From positions 1 to 8,327 of the forward strand of contig SKKJ01000113.1 in assembly GCA_007121575.1 (NCBI GenBank): a DNA stretch of 8,327 bases, given 5' to 3'. The notes under the pieces were generated by a model, which was not told the origin of the DNA, did not search any database, and worked only from the letters and a program-made list of their open reading frames with translations. Of the stretch, positions 1-5,990 are shown piece after piece. Origin of the DNA: Natronomonas sp. (GTDB lineage Archaea; Halobacteriota; Halobacteria; Halobacteriales; Haloarculaceae). Both the position numbers and the translations under genes were made by a program. How positions within the stretch are numbered: position 1 is the stretch's first letter; each line of letters starts with the position of its first letter.

Positions 1-1
1 A

Positions 2-430
2 TGTATCGTTATCTCCGTTGACGCGAGGCGACGATTCGATGAGGAAGGCGAGTACTACGCCGAGATCAACGGCGAATCGTGCTGGTTCGAATGCACCGTC
101 AAAGGCGGGCGGGAGGGAACCGGAACCGATGTCGTCGAATGGGCACGCGAGGCCGCCAGACGCGGTGCCGGAGAACTGTTCGTCAACTCGATCGATGCCG
201 ACGGGACGAAAGACGGCTACGATATCCCACTAACGAAAGCGGTTTGTGATAACGTTTCGACGCCCGTGATCGCTTCTTCCGGGTGTGGCTCGCCGAGGCA
301 TATGGACGAAGTGTTCACCGAGGCCGGTGCCGACGCGGCCCTCGCCGCGTCTATTTTCCACTTCGAGGAATACTCTGTCGATGAGGTCAAACGTTACCTC
401 GCAGAGAAAGGAATTCCGGTCCGTCTGTAA
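2..430 (+). CDS. hisF: Imidazole glycerol phosphate synthase subunit HisF, 3' part
   Basis: This is the C-terminal 142 residues of the cyclase subunit. With the glutaminase HisH, HisF makes imidazole glycerol phosphate and AICAR from PRFAR in histidine biosynthesis. The 5' end lies outside the window; family members are about 250-270 residues, so a little over half is present. Seen in the reading frame: an Asp in the strand ISVDARR, which by family alignment is the second catalytic Asp of the (beta/alpha)8 barrel; a GGREGTGTD turn; the segment [13 protein letters not shown], close to the HisF consensus; and a phosphate-binding turn ASSGCGSP where most bacterial enzymes have ASGGAG. The Ser and Cys forms there look familiar from haloarchaeal HisF (from memory). 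The fragment ends in [15 protein letters not shown] then GIPVRL, a typical HisF tail. No other his gene is visible. Confidence 0.97.
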   Translation, partial: CIVISVDARRRFDEEGEYYAEINGESCWFECTVKGGREGTGTDVVEWAREAARRGAGELFVNSIDADGTKDGYDIPLTKAVCDNVSTPVIASSGCGSPRHMDEVFTEAGADAALAASIFHFEEYSVDEVKRYLAEKGIPVRL

Positions 431-466
431 CGCGAAAGCGAACACGATTCACCACAAACGGAAGAG

Positions 467-472
467 TTTATT
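467..472 (+). promoter_or_regulatory. TATA-like box for the zinc-ribbon membrane protein
   Basis: The hexamer TTTATT lies 29 to 24 bases before the GTG at 496, with more A/T just downstream (ATTAAA). This is the spacing expected of a haloarchaeal leaderless promoter, and no Shine-Dalgarno sequence is seen. It supports GTG 496 as start and a unit separate from hisF. Confidence 0.55.
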
Positions 473-495
473 CGATTAAACCGGTATGTCTGCCC

Positions 496-1317
496 GTGAA
501 GTGGCGGTGTACGTGGTGTGGCCGAGAGTACGATACAGACGTTTCGTCCTGTGGGACGTGTGGGCGCGAGACGTTCGAAACCGTCTCGGAGGAAACGAGT
601 TCTCCGTTTGAGGGGAGTTCGATCGTGTGGGCGTGTACGAACTGCGGTCGCGAACACGTCAAGCACTCACCACCGTGTTCTCGCTGTGGGAATCACGCCC
701 TCGAAAAGCGATCGATCGACGACGGAGAGTACGCCGATGAGATTTCGGTCCCGAGCTATCTCGCGGTCGGCAAACCGTACCTCGCCGGTGCGGTTATCGT
801 TATCGTGCTAGTTGGACTCATCATCACCGGTGTTGTTCCGTTCCCGGGCATCAACGAAACACCGACACCACCCAACGCGCCAGGGGACAGCGACGAATCG
901 GCAGGGCTTGATCTCAGATCCGTCGAGTTCGAACTGTTCGAACGATTCGAAGCGGAGCGCGGGACGGTTGATGCTTCCGAACGGACGCTCAACGGTGGCG
1001 AAAACGGCGTCTACATCGAGTATCTCACGAAACACCGAGTTGCACAACAATACGACGAACAGTATGACGGATCGATGCCCGGAACGTCTGAATTCGACCT
1101 TCGGTGTGAATCGCAACCGACGGTCGGGGTTGTAACGCCGGGTGTAGACATCAGCACGTTCGAGGACGAATCGGCGTTTGCGGATACTGTAGCCGAGGAA
1201 CTGTTCACTGACGATAGCTTCAGAGACGCGGTACTCAGTGGCTCGAGCAACGAAGAAGCGATCCGAGTTCATGTCGGCCCAGACGGAACCGTCTTCATCG
1301 GATATCTCGCGTGTTAA
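496..1317 (+). CDS. Double zinc-ribbon, single-helix membrane protein with CAP-like outer domain
   Basis: 273 residues, function unknown. Two CxxC zinc ribbons come first: Cys5/Cys8 with Cys19/Cys22, and Cys47/Cys50 with Cys61/Cys64, each with a CG knuckle. A polar linker follows, then one hydrophobic helix at about residues 96-114, then an acidic Pro/Thr linker and a domain from about 130 to 273. That domain has spacing like a CAP/SCP (PR-1) domain: an initial helix VEFELFERFEAERG, a Cys at 204, a helix near the end where CAP proteins have their N-S-P-G-H-R-x-N motif, and a last strand GTVFIGYLAC ending in Cys273. The histidines and glutamates of the classical CAP site are not seen. Predicted topology is zinc ribbons inside and the C-terminal domain outside (inference). 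The GTG start is supported by a TATA-like box about 27 bases upstream; an ATG at 486 is out of frame. The gene converges on rpoL. Existence is fairly sure; the CAP link is tentative. Confidence 0.85.
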   Translation: MKWRCTWCGREYDTDVSSCGTCGRETFETVSEETSSPFEGSSIVWACTNCGREHVKHSPPCSRCGNHALEKRSIDDGEYADEISVPSYLAVGKPYLAGAVIVIVLVGLIITGVVPFPGINETPTPPNAPGDSDESAGLDLRSVEFELFERFEAERGTVDASERTLNGGENGVYIEYLTKHRVAQQYDEQYDGSMPGTSEFDLRCESQPTVGVVTPGVDISTFEDESAFADTVAEELFTDDSFRDAVLSGSSNEEAIRVHVGPDGTVFIGYLAC

Positions 1318-1344
1318 CGTCGAGTGCTTCTATAGATCCGATCA

Positions 1345-1360
1345 GCACCTAAGTCGGTGC
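1345..1360. repeat. Small inverted repeat in convergent gap
   Basis: GCACC and GGTGC can pair around a 6-base loop (TAAGTC), 28 bases after the stop of the zinc-ribbon gene. Possible 3' hairpin of that transcript; a 5-bp stem is weak evidence. Confidence 0.35.
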
Positions 1361-1383
1361 AGCGTTCATGGTTAATGCATCGA

Positions 1384-1414
1384 GTGATCGATCATTTCGC
1401 GCTGTTTCGATCAC
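1384..1414. repeat. 8-bp inverted repeat between convergent genes
   Basis: GTGATCGA (1384-1391) and TCGATCAC (1407-1414) form a perfect 8-bp stem with a 15-base loop. The left arm overlaps a 10-bp perfect palindrome, TGATCGATCA, at 1385-1394. It lies in the 128-base space between the ends of the zinc-ribbon gene and rpoL, so it may serve as a bidirectional 3' element. GATC is common in this DNA, so chance is possible. Confidence 0.4.
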
Positions 1415-1420
1415 GAATCA

Positions 1421-1433
1421 TTAAGAAAGAGAT
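1421..1433 (-). terminator. T-rich tract after rpoL
   Basis: On the minus strand, shortly after the rpoL stop, the sequence reads TCTCTTTCTTAA. Archaeal RNA polymerase commonly stops at pyrimidine/T-rich tracts, so this is a plausible rpoL terminator. There is no uninterrupted T run, so the call is modest. Confidence 0.35.
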
Positions 1434-1445
1434 CAGTTGTGTCAG

Positions 1446-1730
1446 TTACGCGGCCGATTCGAAGGCGTCTCGGAACGCGCCAGTTTTCGATCGAACGCGT
1501 TTCGCTCCGGCTTCGAGCGCGTCCAAGGGTTCAATACTGCCGTCAGTTTTGACAGTCACGATCGGATCGGTCTGTCCACCCGACTGTTCGGGGTTCATAT
1601 CGTACGTCGCCGCGGTGACACCATCGACTTCCAACAGTGCTCCTTTCAGTACGTTCATGAAGGTGTGATCCTCCCCTTGAATTTCGATCGAAAGCTCAGT
1701 TTCGAGGTTCTCGATGACGCGTAGGTCCAT
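1446..1730 (-). CDS. rpoL: DNA-directed RNA polymerase subunit L (Rpo11)
   Basis: 94 residues, the normal size for archaeal Rpo11, counterpart of eukaryotic Rpb11/Rpc19 and of one half of the bacterial alpha dimer. It pairs with subunit D to start RNA polymerase assembly. The family signature [13 protein letters not shown] is at residues 20-32 (most homologues have EDHTLGN), followed by the variable loop with [15 protein letters not shown] and a C-terminal helix ending FRDAFESAA. The ATG at 1730 gives the expected N-terminus, [18 protein letters not shown]. It is divergent from the SDR gene, with 94 bases between the starts, and faces the zinc-ribbon gene. Only a weak TATA-like stretch (around 1752-1760) is visible upstream on the minus strand. 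Confidence 0.97.
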   Translation of the reverse strand: MDLRVIENLETELSIEIQGEDHTFMNVLKGALLEVDGVTAATYDMNPEQSGGQTDPIVTVKTDGSIEPLDALEAGAKRVRSKTGAFRDAFESAA

Positions 1731-1790
1731 TATCGAGCCATAGGCGTATCAACCGTATGAGCGTTACGAAGTGACGAAGTGTGTTCCGGA

Positions 1791-1800
1791 TACGTTTTTG
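1791..1800 (+). promoter_or_regulatory. TATA-like box for the SDR gene
   Basis: The stretch TACGTTTTTG lies 34-25 bases before the ATG at 1825. It decides the start: a GTG at 1771, in frame and 18 codons upstream, would place this promoter inside the gene and add residues absent from typical SDRs. Confidence 0.45.
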
Positions 1801-1824
1801 TTCCCGGCGGTCGCCGGTATCGAT

Positions 1825-2580
1825 ATGGAGATCGACCTTTCCGGAAAAACGGCGGTCATAACCGGTGGATCGAGAGGTATCGGACGTGCAATCACGATGG
1901 GGTTCGCCGAAGCAGGCGCGAACGCTGTGCCACTCTCGCGGACGAAAACCGATGTCGAAGCGGTCGTCGAGGACGTTCGTGAACTCGGTGTCGAAAGCCG
2001 TGTCGAAACGCTCGATGTCGCCGACTCGGCCGCCGTCGAAGCGTGTTTTGAACGAATCGGTGAGGATCTGGGCATCGATATCGTGGTCAATAACGCCGGA
2101 ATCAATCCCGAGACGGCACTCGGGACGCCGAGTGCGGTCGAAGACGAGGGGTTCGATCTGGTGACCGACGTTAATCTCGGTGGGGCGTTCGCGTGTGCTC
2201 GCGCCGCTGGACCGGCGCTCTCGGAGGCGAATGGAACGCTGATCAACGTCGCGAGCGTCGGCGGCTTGGTCGGGCTTCCCCGTCAGCATCCCTATGTCGC
2301 CTCGAAGCACGGCCTCGTCGGCTTGACGAAAAGTCTCGCGCTGGATTGGGCGCCGGACGTTCGAGTCAACTGTCTGGCACCAGGGTACGTCGCCACGGAA
2401 CTCACCGCAGAAGTGCAGGATAACGAGAAGTTGCGGAAATCGATCGAGCGCCGAACACCGCTCGGAAGGTTCGCAGAGCCCGAAGAGATCGCCGGCCCGG
2501 CCGTATTTCTAGCGAGCGATCTCGCATCGTACGCGACCGGTGCCACGGTGGCTATCGACGGTGGGTGGACGGCCAGATAG
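1825..2580 (+). CDS. SDR family oxidoreductase (FabG-like, probably NADPH-dependent)
   Basis: 251 residues, a classical short-chain dehydrogenase/reductase. It interconverts carbonyl and hydroxyl groups with NAD(P)(H), presumably in the cytoplasm; the substrate cannot be read from sequence. Seen: the Rossmann motif TGGSRGIG (residues 13-20), Asp64-Val65 for adenine binding, NNAG (89-92), and the complete catalytic tetrad Asn117, Ser144, Tyr157, Lys161 (YVASK). The end ATGATVAIDGGWTAR is the usual SDR/FabG tail. Ser38-Arg39 after the second strand points to NADPH rather than NADH (inference from family rules). Archaea lack a standard fatty-acid synthase, so a FabG name would mislead; polyhydroxyalkanoate (PhaB-like), sugar or steroid-like substrates are all possible. 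ATG 1825 is preferred over GTG 1771 on protein length and promoter position. The next gene downstream, a geranylgeranyl reductase family member, starts 62 bases after the stop with its own AT-rich box, so coupling is uncertain. Confidence 0.93.
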   Translation: MEIDLSGKTAVITGGSRGIGRAITMGFAEAGANAVPLSRTKTDVEAVVEDVRELGVESRVETLDVADSAAVEACFERIGEDLGIDIVVNNAGINPETALGTPSAVEDEGFDLVTDVNLGGAFACARAAGPALSEANGTLINVASVGGLVGLPRQHPYVASKHGLVGLTKSLALDWAPDVRVNCLAPGYVATELTAEVQDNEKLRKSIERRTPLGRFAEPEEIAGPAVFLASDLASYATGATVAIDGGWTAR

Positions 2581-2602
2581 GACACGCCATCCCGACGGCG
2601 AC

Positions 2603-2617
2603 ATAGTAAAGAGTTTT
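2603..2617 (+). promoter_or_regulatory. AT-rich promoter element before geranylgeranyl reductase
   Basis: The sequence ATAGTAAAGAGTTTT, 40-26 bases before ATG 2643, is the only AT-rich stretch in the gap after the SDR gene and fits a TATA box region. No Shine-Dalgarno sequence is seen. It overlaps the TTG at 2616 that would be an upstream in-frame start. Confidence 0.4.
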
Positions 2618-2642
2618 GCGCCCCCGGCGTCGAAAGACGGAC

Positions 2643-4013
2643 ATGACCACGTTCGAGTACGACGTCGCTATCGTCGGAGCCGGTACGGCTGGGTGTTACG
2701 CCGGGGCTACTATCGCAAACGAGGGATACGACGTTGTCATCGTCGAGCGGAAAGACGAAGCAGAGGCGGGACACATCGCCTGCGGTGACGCACTGAAAGG
2801 GGCGGATAAATTCCCCGAATCGATTCCGAAATCCCATATCGAGAGTTCCTTTACCAACACCGAAGTCGATCACGGGCAGTTCGAGATTCCACAAGAGGAC
2901 GCCGTACTCGATATTCCGGTTCCGGGTGAACTCGCCGTGATCGATCGATACGAATACGGTCGTCGAATCATTGACGGTGCGGAACGGGCCGGTGCAGCGT
3001 TTCACTACGATACCGTCGTTCAGGACGTACTCCAGGACGAACGCGGCCGGGTGTACGGGTTCGAAGCAACGAAAAAAGGCGAATACAAACGATATGAAGC
3101 CGATGTCGTCCTCGACGGCGCAGGGGCGCTCTCGTTGCTGCAAGATAAGATCGACTTCGACGGGACGACGTTCGATACAAACGTCAGATACTCACAGTTC
3201 TCGTCGGCGTACAGAGAGATCATCGAGGTGGACGAACCGGTCGAGTGGTCCGATGCACTCGTGTTTAAGCCGACGAAACGCTCGGCCGGCTATCTGTGGT
3301 ATTTCCCACGAACCCCAACGGAGATCAATGTCGGCCTCGGGTTCCAGATGAACGAAGAGCCGATGCAACTCGTCTCCGATCTCCGCGAGGATATCCAACA
3401 GCGTCCGGAGCTGAAAAACGCGACGGTCAAAGACAAACTCGGCGCGGCGCTGCCGACGCGCAGACCGTACGACTCCGCAGTCGCACCGGGATATATCGCG
3501 ATCGGCGATTCGGCGGCCCACGTCAATCCGATCAGTGGCGGCGGGATCGCCGGGGCTGCATATGCCGGCCAATACGCGGGTGAGCAAGTGATTGAAGCGA
3601 TCGAATCAGACGACGTGAGCGAAGGGTCCCTCTGGCGGTACAACGAACGCGTAATGGACCATTACGGCGGCCGCTATGCAGCGCTCGATATCTACAACAT
3701 CTTTTCGACCGCGTACGACCTCGACGATCTGCTCGCGCTGTTGGCAGCGCTTCCGGCCGAGAAGCTCTCTGATGCGCTGTATTCGGGCTCGGCGAATGTT
3801 GGACTCGGGCTCAAAATCCAAGTGCTGATAAAGAGCTTCGGTCACTGGGGAACGTTGAAGAACCTCTATGAGACCAAATCGCTCGCCGACCGATTATTGG
3901 ATCACTATGAGACGTATCCATCTACGCCGGATGAGTTCGGCGTCTGGCAGCGCGAACGCGATCGGATTATGGACGATATTTATGCGAAAACCGGAGCCGA
4001 CCCGAAATACTGA
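2643..4013 (+). CDS. Geranylgeranyl reductase family FAD-dependent oxidoreductase
   Basis: 456 residues. Members saturate double bonds of geranylgeranyl chains, in archaea those of the membrane ether lipids (digeranylgeranylglycerophospholipid), using FAD. Seen: an N-terminal FAD Rossmann motif GAGTAG (12-17) ending in Glu35; a CGD at 47-49, where archaeal members keep a Cys-Gly; the family signature YxWxFP (217-222) followed exactly by x8 and GLG; the second FAD motif GDSAAHVNPISGGGIAGA starting at Gly288-Asp289; and a C-terminal part of about 130 residues without transmembrane helices, ending in GADPKY. The whole looks like the conserved approximately 455-residue haloarchaeal paralogue, longer than the about 400-residue core reductase. 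Which paralogue does the main lipid reduction cannot be told here; menaquinone side chains or other prenyl compounds are alternatives. ATG 2643 is chosen because the Rossmann strand follows at once; TTG 2616 would add nine basic residues. It converges on aceB. Confidence 0.93.
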   Translation: MTTFEYDVAIVGAGTAGCYAGATIANEGYDVVIVERKDEAEAGHIACGDALKGADKFPESIPKSHIESSFTNTEVDHGQFEIPQEDAVLDIPVPGELAVIDRYEYGRRIIDGAERAGAAFHYDTVVQDVLQDERGRVYGFEATKKGEYKRYEADVVLDGAGALSLLQDKIDFDGTTFDTNVRYSQFSSAYREIIEVDEPVEWSDALVFKPTKRSAGYLWYFPRTPTEINVGLGFQMNEEPMQLVSDLREDIQQRPELKNATVKDKLGAALPTRRPYDSAVAPGYIAIGDSAAHVNPISGGGIAGAAYAGQYAGEQVIEAIESDDVSEGSLWRYNERVMDHYGGRYAALDIYNIFSTAYDLDDLLALLAALPAEKLSDALYSGSANVGLGLKIQVLIKSFGHWGTLKNLYETKSLADRLLDHYETYPSTPDEFGVWQRERDRIMDDIYAKTGADPKY

Positions 4014-4037
4014 GTTCGAACGAAACCGGTTGCCGGC
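4014..4037. other. Short convergent gap with two palindromes
   Basis: Only 24 bases separate the stops of the geranylgeranyl reductase and aceB. They hold two perfect 8-bp palindromes, GTTCGAAC (4014-4021) and AACCGGTT (4024-4031). No T run is present, so termination probably occurs inside the opposing gene or is inefficient. Any function is a guess. Confidence 0.3.
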
Positions 4038-5348
4038 TTACCTCCCGACGTTCATCGCGCGTTCCACGACGTCTTCATCGTACAGCTCTGCGAGATCGTC
4101 GTGTTGATCCGGCCGGTTCTCATACACGTCCTGAAACAGTGCGACCGGTGTTTGAAGCGCCTGATACGTCGCCTCATCCCACATCCGATCGCGGCTGATA
4201 TCGACTTCGACGCCGCTGATCTCGATGGTCGCAGCCTGTGTCATCGCGATCGCGCCCCGGCCGGCCTCTTTTGCCGCTTCGAACTCTTCCATCGAGTCAA
4301 CAATGTCGTTGAGGCTTGGGACGTATTTGAGCACGTCGAGAAGCTCTGCCTGAAGTTCGTCTTCATCGAGTTCGAGCTCATCGCTTCCGATCGAGAGGAC
4401 GTATCCATTCGCCGTCTCCTCAAGGGAGATTCGCGAACCGGTGTACACCTCTCGTCCGTCTCGGCGTTCGAGTTCTACATCGCGACCGTCCGCATCGAGC
4501 AGCCAATAGCCCTCCTGTGGCGGAAGCGGGGATTTGTTCGCTTCGATGACTTGCCCTGGTGTCAGCGACCAGATCCCGAGCATCCCTTTCGATTGATTGT
4601 CTCGCATTCGCTCGTGATATCCCTCGACGTCACGAATGTCGTCATACGGTCCATCGACGGCGATGAGGCCGGCCGCACTCGCCGCGCGCGAAGTGTTATG
4701 CCGAAGCTCTGCCCACGGCGGTAACTCGCCAGTTGGCGTGATCGCGCGCATGTCCTTCGTGTAATCGACCTCACCGTCGACTAGAAGGAACAACCGTTCG
4801 AGGTTGTTCGTCGGTTTACCCATCTCGGCACGGAGTTCCTCCATCGCCAGTTCGGCTTGTCCGCTTTCGATGATGACCGACATCTTGAGGCTTCCCTCAT
4901 CGAGGCCGTGCTCGTTTTCGACGATCGTGAAGAACTCGTCTGCTTTCTTCCAATCGTCGATGCCGCCGACCTCGGGGATAACGAAACCGTCGATATGCTC
5001 GATCGCTCCGTTTTCAGGATCCGTGATCTCGAGCATATGCTGAAAGCCGGTGTAACGGGTTCCCGGTTGTTTCCGATGCCAGACGAGACGGGGATGGATC
5101 TCCCCGGGGAACGAAGCACCGTGTTCTGAGATCACATCGATGATGTTCCGCGCCCCTTCGTCCCGCATGTTCGGTGCGGTCGCATCCTCGTTGTCGGGCA
5201 CCCAGACGTCCGGGGCCTCCATCCCCCGAAGCTGAACCGCGCCTTTGAGCATCTTCGCGGAGTCTTCCTCACCATCGATGGCCGTTGGGGTGGTGAAAAA
5301 CGAGCGAACGAACTTCCGATCGTGTGTGCGAGAGTCTATCGAAGTCAT
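4038..5348 (-). CDS. aceB: Malate synthase, haloarchaeal type (isoform H)
   Basis: 436 residues, close to the about 433 of the Haloferax volcanii enzyme and much shorter than bacterial isoforms A and G. It condenses glyoxylate with acetyl-CoA to malate, in the glyoxylate bypass or the haloarchaeal methylaspartate cycle. The TIM-barrel core resembles the CitE/malyl-CoA lyase family. Seen: VPDNEDATAP (50-59); HPR at 85-87, with Arg87 a likely glyoxylate ligand; Glu161 in SVIIES and the following acidic LLVDGEVDYTKDM, likely Mg-binding; GMLGIWSLTPGQV; and Asp391 in RMWDEATYQA, the likely catalytic base. These roles come from remembered family alignments. ATG 5348 is chosen: the upstream GTG at 5414 would add 22 residues and run through the promoter. 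No isocitrate lyase gene follows, since the downstream gene is the convergent geranylgeranyl reductase. Acetate-dependent regulation is known in relatives; here only a promoter and a small palindrome are visible. Confidence 0.97.
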   Translation of the reverse strand: MTSIDSRTHDRKFVRSFFTTPTAIDGEEDSAKMLKGAVQLRGMEAPDVWVPDNEDATAPNMRDEGARNIIDVISEHGASFPGEIHPRLVWHRKQPGTRYTGFQHMLEITDPENGAIEHIDGFVIPEVGGIDDWKKADEFFTIVENEHGLDEGSLKMSVIIESGQAELAMEELRAEMGKPTNNLERLFLLVDGEVDYTKDMRAITPTGELPPWAELRHNTSRAASAAGLIAVDGPYDDIRDVEGYHERMRDNQSKGMLGIWSLTPGQVIEANKSPLPPQEGYWLLDADGRDVELERRDGREVYTGSRISLEETANGYVLSIGSDELELDEDELQAELLDVLKYVPSLNDIVDSMEEFEAAKEAGRGAIAMTQAATIEISGVEVDISRDRMWDEATYQALQTPVALFQDVYENRPDQHDDLAELYDEDVVERAMNVGR

Positions 5349-5359
5349 CTTGACCGTTC

Positions 5360-5367
5360 GTGTACAC
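5360..5367. promoter_or_regulatory. Palindrome GTGTACAC between aceB TATA box and start
   Basis: A perfect 8-bp palindrome lies 12-19 bases before the aceB ATG, between the TATA-like box and the start codon. A repressor bound there would block initiation. It is short, and no second copy was noticed in the window. Confidence 0.25.
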
Positions 5368-5377
5368 ACAATCAAGG

Positions 5378-5385
5378 TAATTAAC
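5378..5385 (-). promoter_or_regulatory. TATA-like box for aceB
   Basis: On the minus strand the sequence GTTAATTA lies about 30-37 bases before the ATG at 5348, with A/T on both sides. It fits a promoter giving a leaderless or very short-leader transcript and supports the shorter start. Confidence 0.5.
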
Positions 5386-5420
5386 TTTTCGTGAACGAGA
5401 ACCGACTCGCTCAACGGGCG

Positions 5421-5498
5421 TCAAACGCGCCGCAGCATCGCGAGGACGCCACTGATCGCGACACCTGTAAGGAGGGCATCAGGTCGCATACGATCCAT
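5421..5498 (-). CDS. Possible 25-residue membrane microprotein
   Basis: An open frame of 25 codons plus TGA begins with ATG at 5498. It starts MDRMRPD and continues with a hydrophobic stretch ALLTGVAISGVLAML (residues 8-22), ending in RRV: one membrane helix with charged residues at both ends. An AT-rich stretch on the same strand (GCTATATCC, about 5520-5528) sits about 27 bases before the ATG, the leaderless promoter distance. It lies 72 bases upstream of aceB on the same strand and is divergent from the DoxX gene. I do not recognise a family. With so short a frame chance is a real alternative; it could also be just the aceB upstream region. Confidence 0.35.
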   Translation of the reverse strand: MDRMRPDALLTGVAISGVLAMLRRV

Positions 5499-5560
5499 TG
5501 TCCCATCGGCAGTATATTTGGATATAGCATCTTACTACGATGAAGCGACGGGTGAAATCT

Positions 5561-5566
5561 TTTATA
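5561..5566 (+). promoter_or_regulatory. Canonical TATA box for the DoxX-family gene
   Basis: TTTATA sits 29-24 bases before ATG 5590, preceded by a purine-rich GTGAAATC that could serve as BRE, with AT-rich sequence up to the start. This is the clearest promoter in the window and implies a leaderless transcript. Confidence 0.65.
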
Positions 5567-5589
5567 CCAATTGCTAATTAATAACACAC

Positions 5590-5985
5590 ATGGGCTCAAA
5601 AGTGGTTGAACGTGATTCTGACCGATCGTTTTCACGGCTCGGACGCATCCTCTTCGGTCTCGGCCTTGCGTTGCAGGCTTCAGAAGACTTTCGAGACATG
5701 GAGGACACGATCGAATACGCACGATCGGCTGGCGTGCCGATGGCTACTATCGCAGCACCGTTCGCATCCGGAATGATGTTCGTGGCGGGAATCGGGATCG
5801 CTCTCTGGCGCTTGCCGAGGATTTCGACCGGTGCTGCGGTCACGTTTTTGGCAGTCGTAACGGCGACGATGCACGACTTTTGGAACGCCGACGAGGACGA
5901 CCGATCCGGCGAACGACTCGCATTTTTCGGAAATCTCGCAATGTTGGGTGCGGCGCTCGCTTTCTTGCGGAAAGCATACCGGTAG
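5590..5985 (+). CDS. DoxX family membrane protein
   Basis: 131 residues, four predicted membrane helices (about 14-31, 50-72, 78-95, 110-127). DoxX-family features: a short cytoplasmic N-terminus; an RILFGLGLALQASEDF first helix; the AGVP turn before helix 2 (47-50); the HDFWN motif after helix 3 (95-99); and a final helix beginning FFGNLAMLGAAL. The family is named after the small subunit of Acidianus thiosulfate:quinone oxidoreductase, but most members have no proven role and are linked loosely to redox or oxidative stress. The start is fixed by the TATA box 29 bases upstream; no Shine-Dalgarno sequence is present. Its stop is 5 bases from that of the HiPIP-like gene on the other strand, so the two are not co-transcribed, though their mRNAs could overlap at the 3' ends. 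Confidence 0.85.
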   Translation: MGSKVVERDSDRSFSRLGRILFGLGLALQASEDFRDMEDTIEYARSAGVPMATIAAPFASGMMFVAGIGIALWRLPRISTGAAVTFLAVVTATMHDFWNADEDDRSGERLAFFGNLAMLGAALAFLRKAYR

Positions 5986-5990
5986 CCGTG

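Noticed and set aside
431..440. Hairpin CGC-GAAA-GCG just after hisF as terminator
   Set aside because: The stem is only 3 bp and no T run follows directly; it is too weak to call.
808..1272. 154-codon minus-strand open frame
   Set aside because: It is antisense to the zinc-ribbon membrane protein, whose cysteine pairs and membrane helix are convincing.
1771..1824. Upstream GTG start for the SDR gene
   Set aside because: It would add 18 residues before the normal SDR N-terminus and cover the promoter-like T tract.
2292..3143. 283-codon minus-strand open frame
   Set aside because: It spans the 3' part of the SDR gene and the 5' part of the geranylgeranyl reductase on the other strand, with no recognisable domain.
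4101..4724. 207-codon plus-strand open frame
   Set aside because: It lies wholly antisense to aceB, which has clear family motifs; it is a shadow of that gene.
5349..5414. Upstream GTG start for aceB
   Set aside because: The additional 22 residues are hydrophobic and unlike malate synthase, and the stretch contains the TATA-like box.
5411..5722. 103-codon minus-strand open frame
   Set aside because: It runs antisense through the DoxX start and promoter and shows no domain; the 25-codon frame in a different register has the better promoter spacing.
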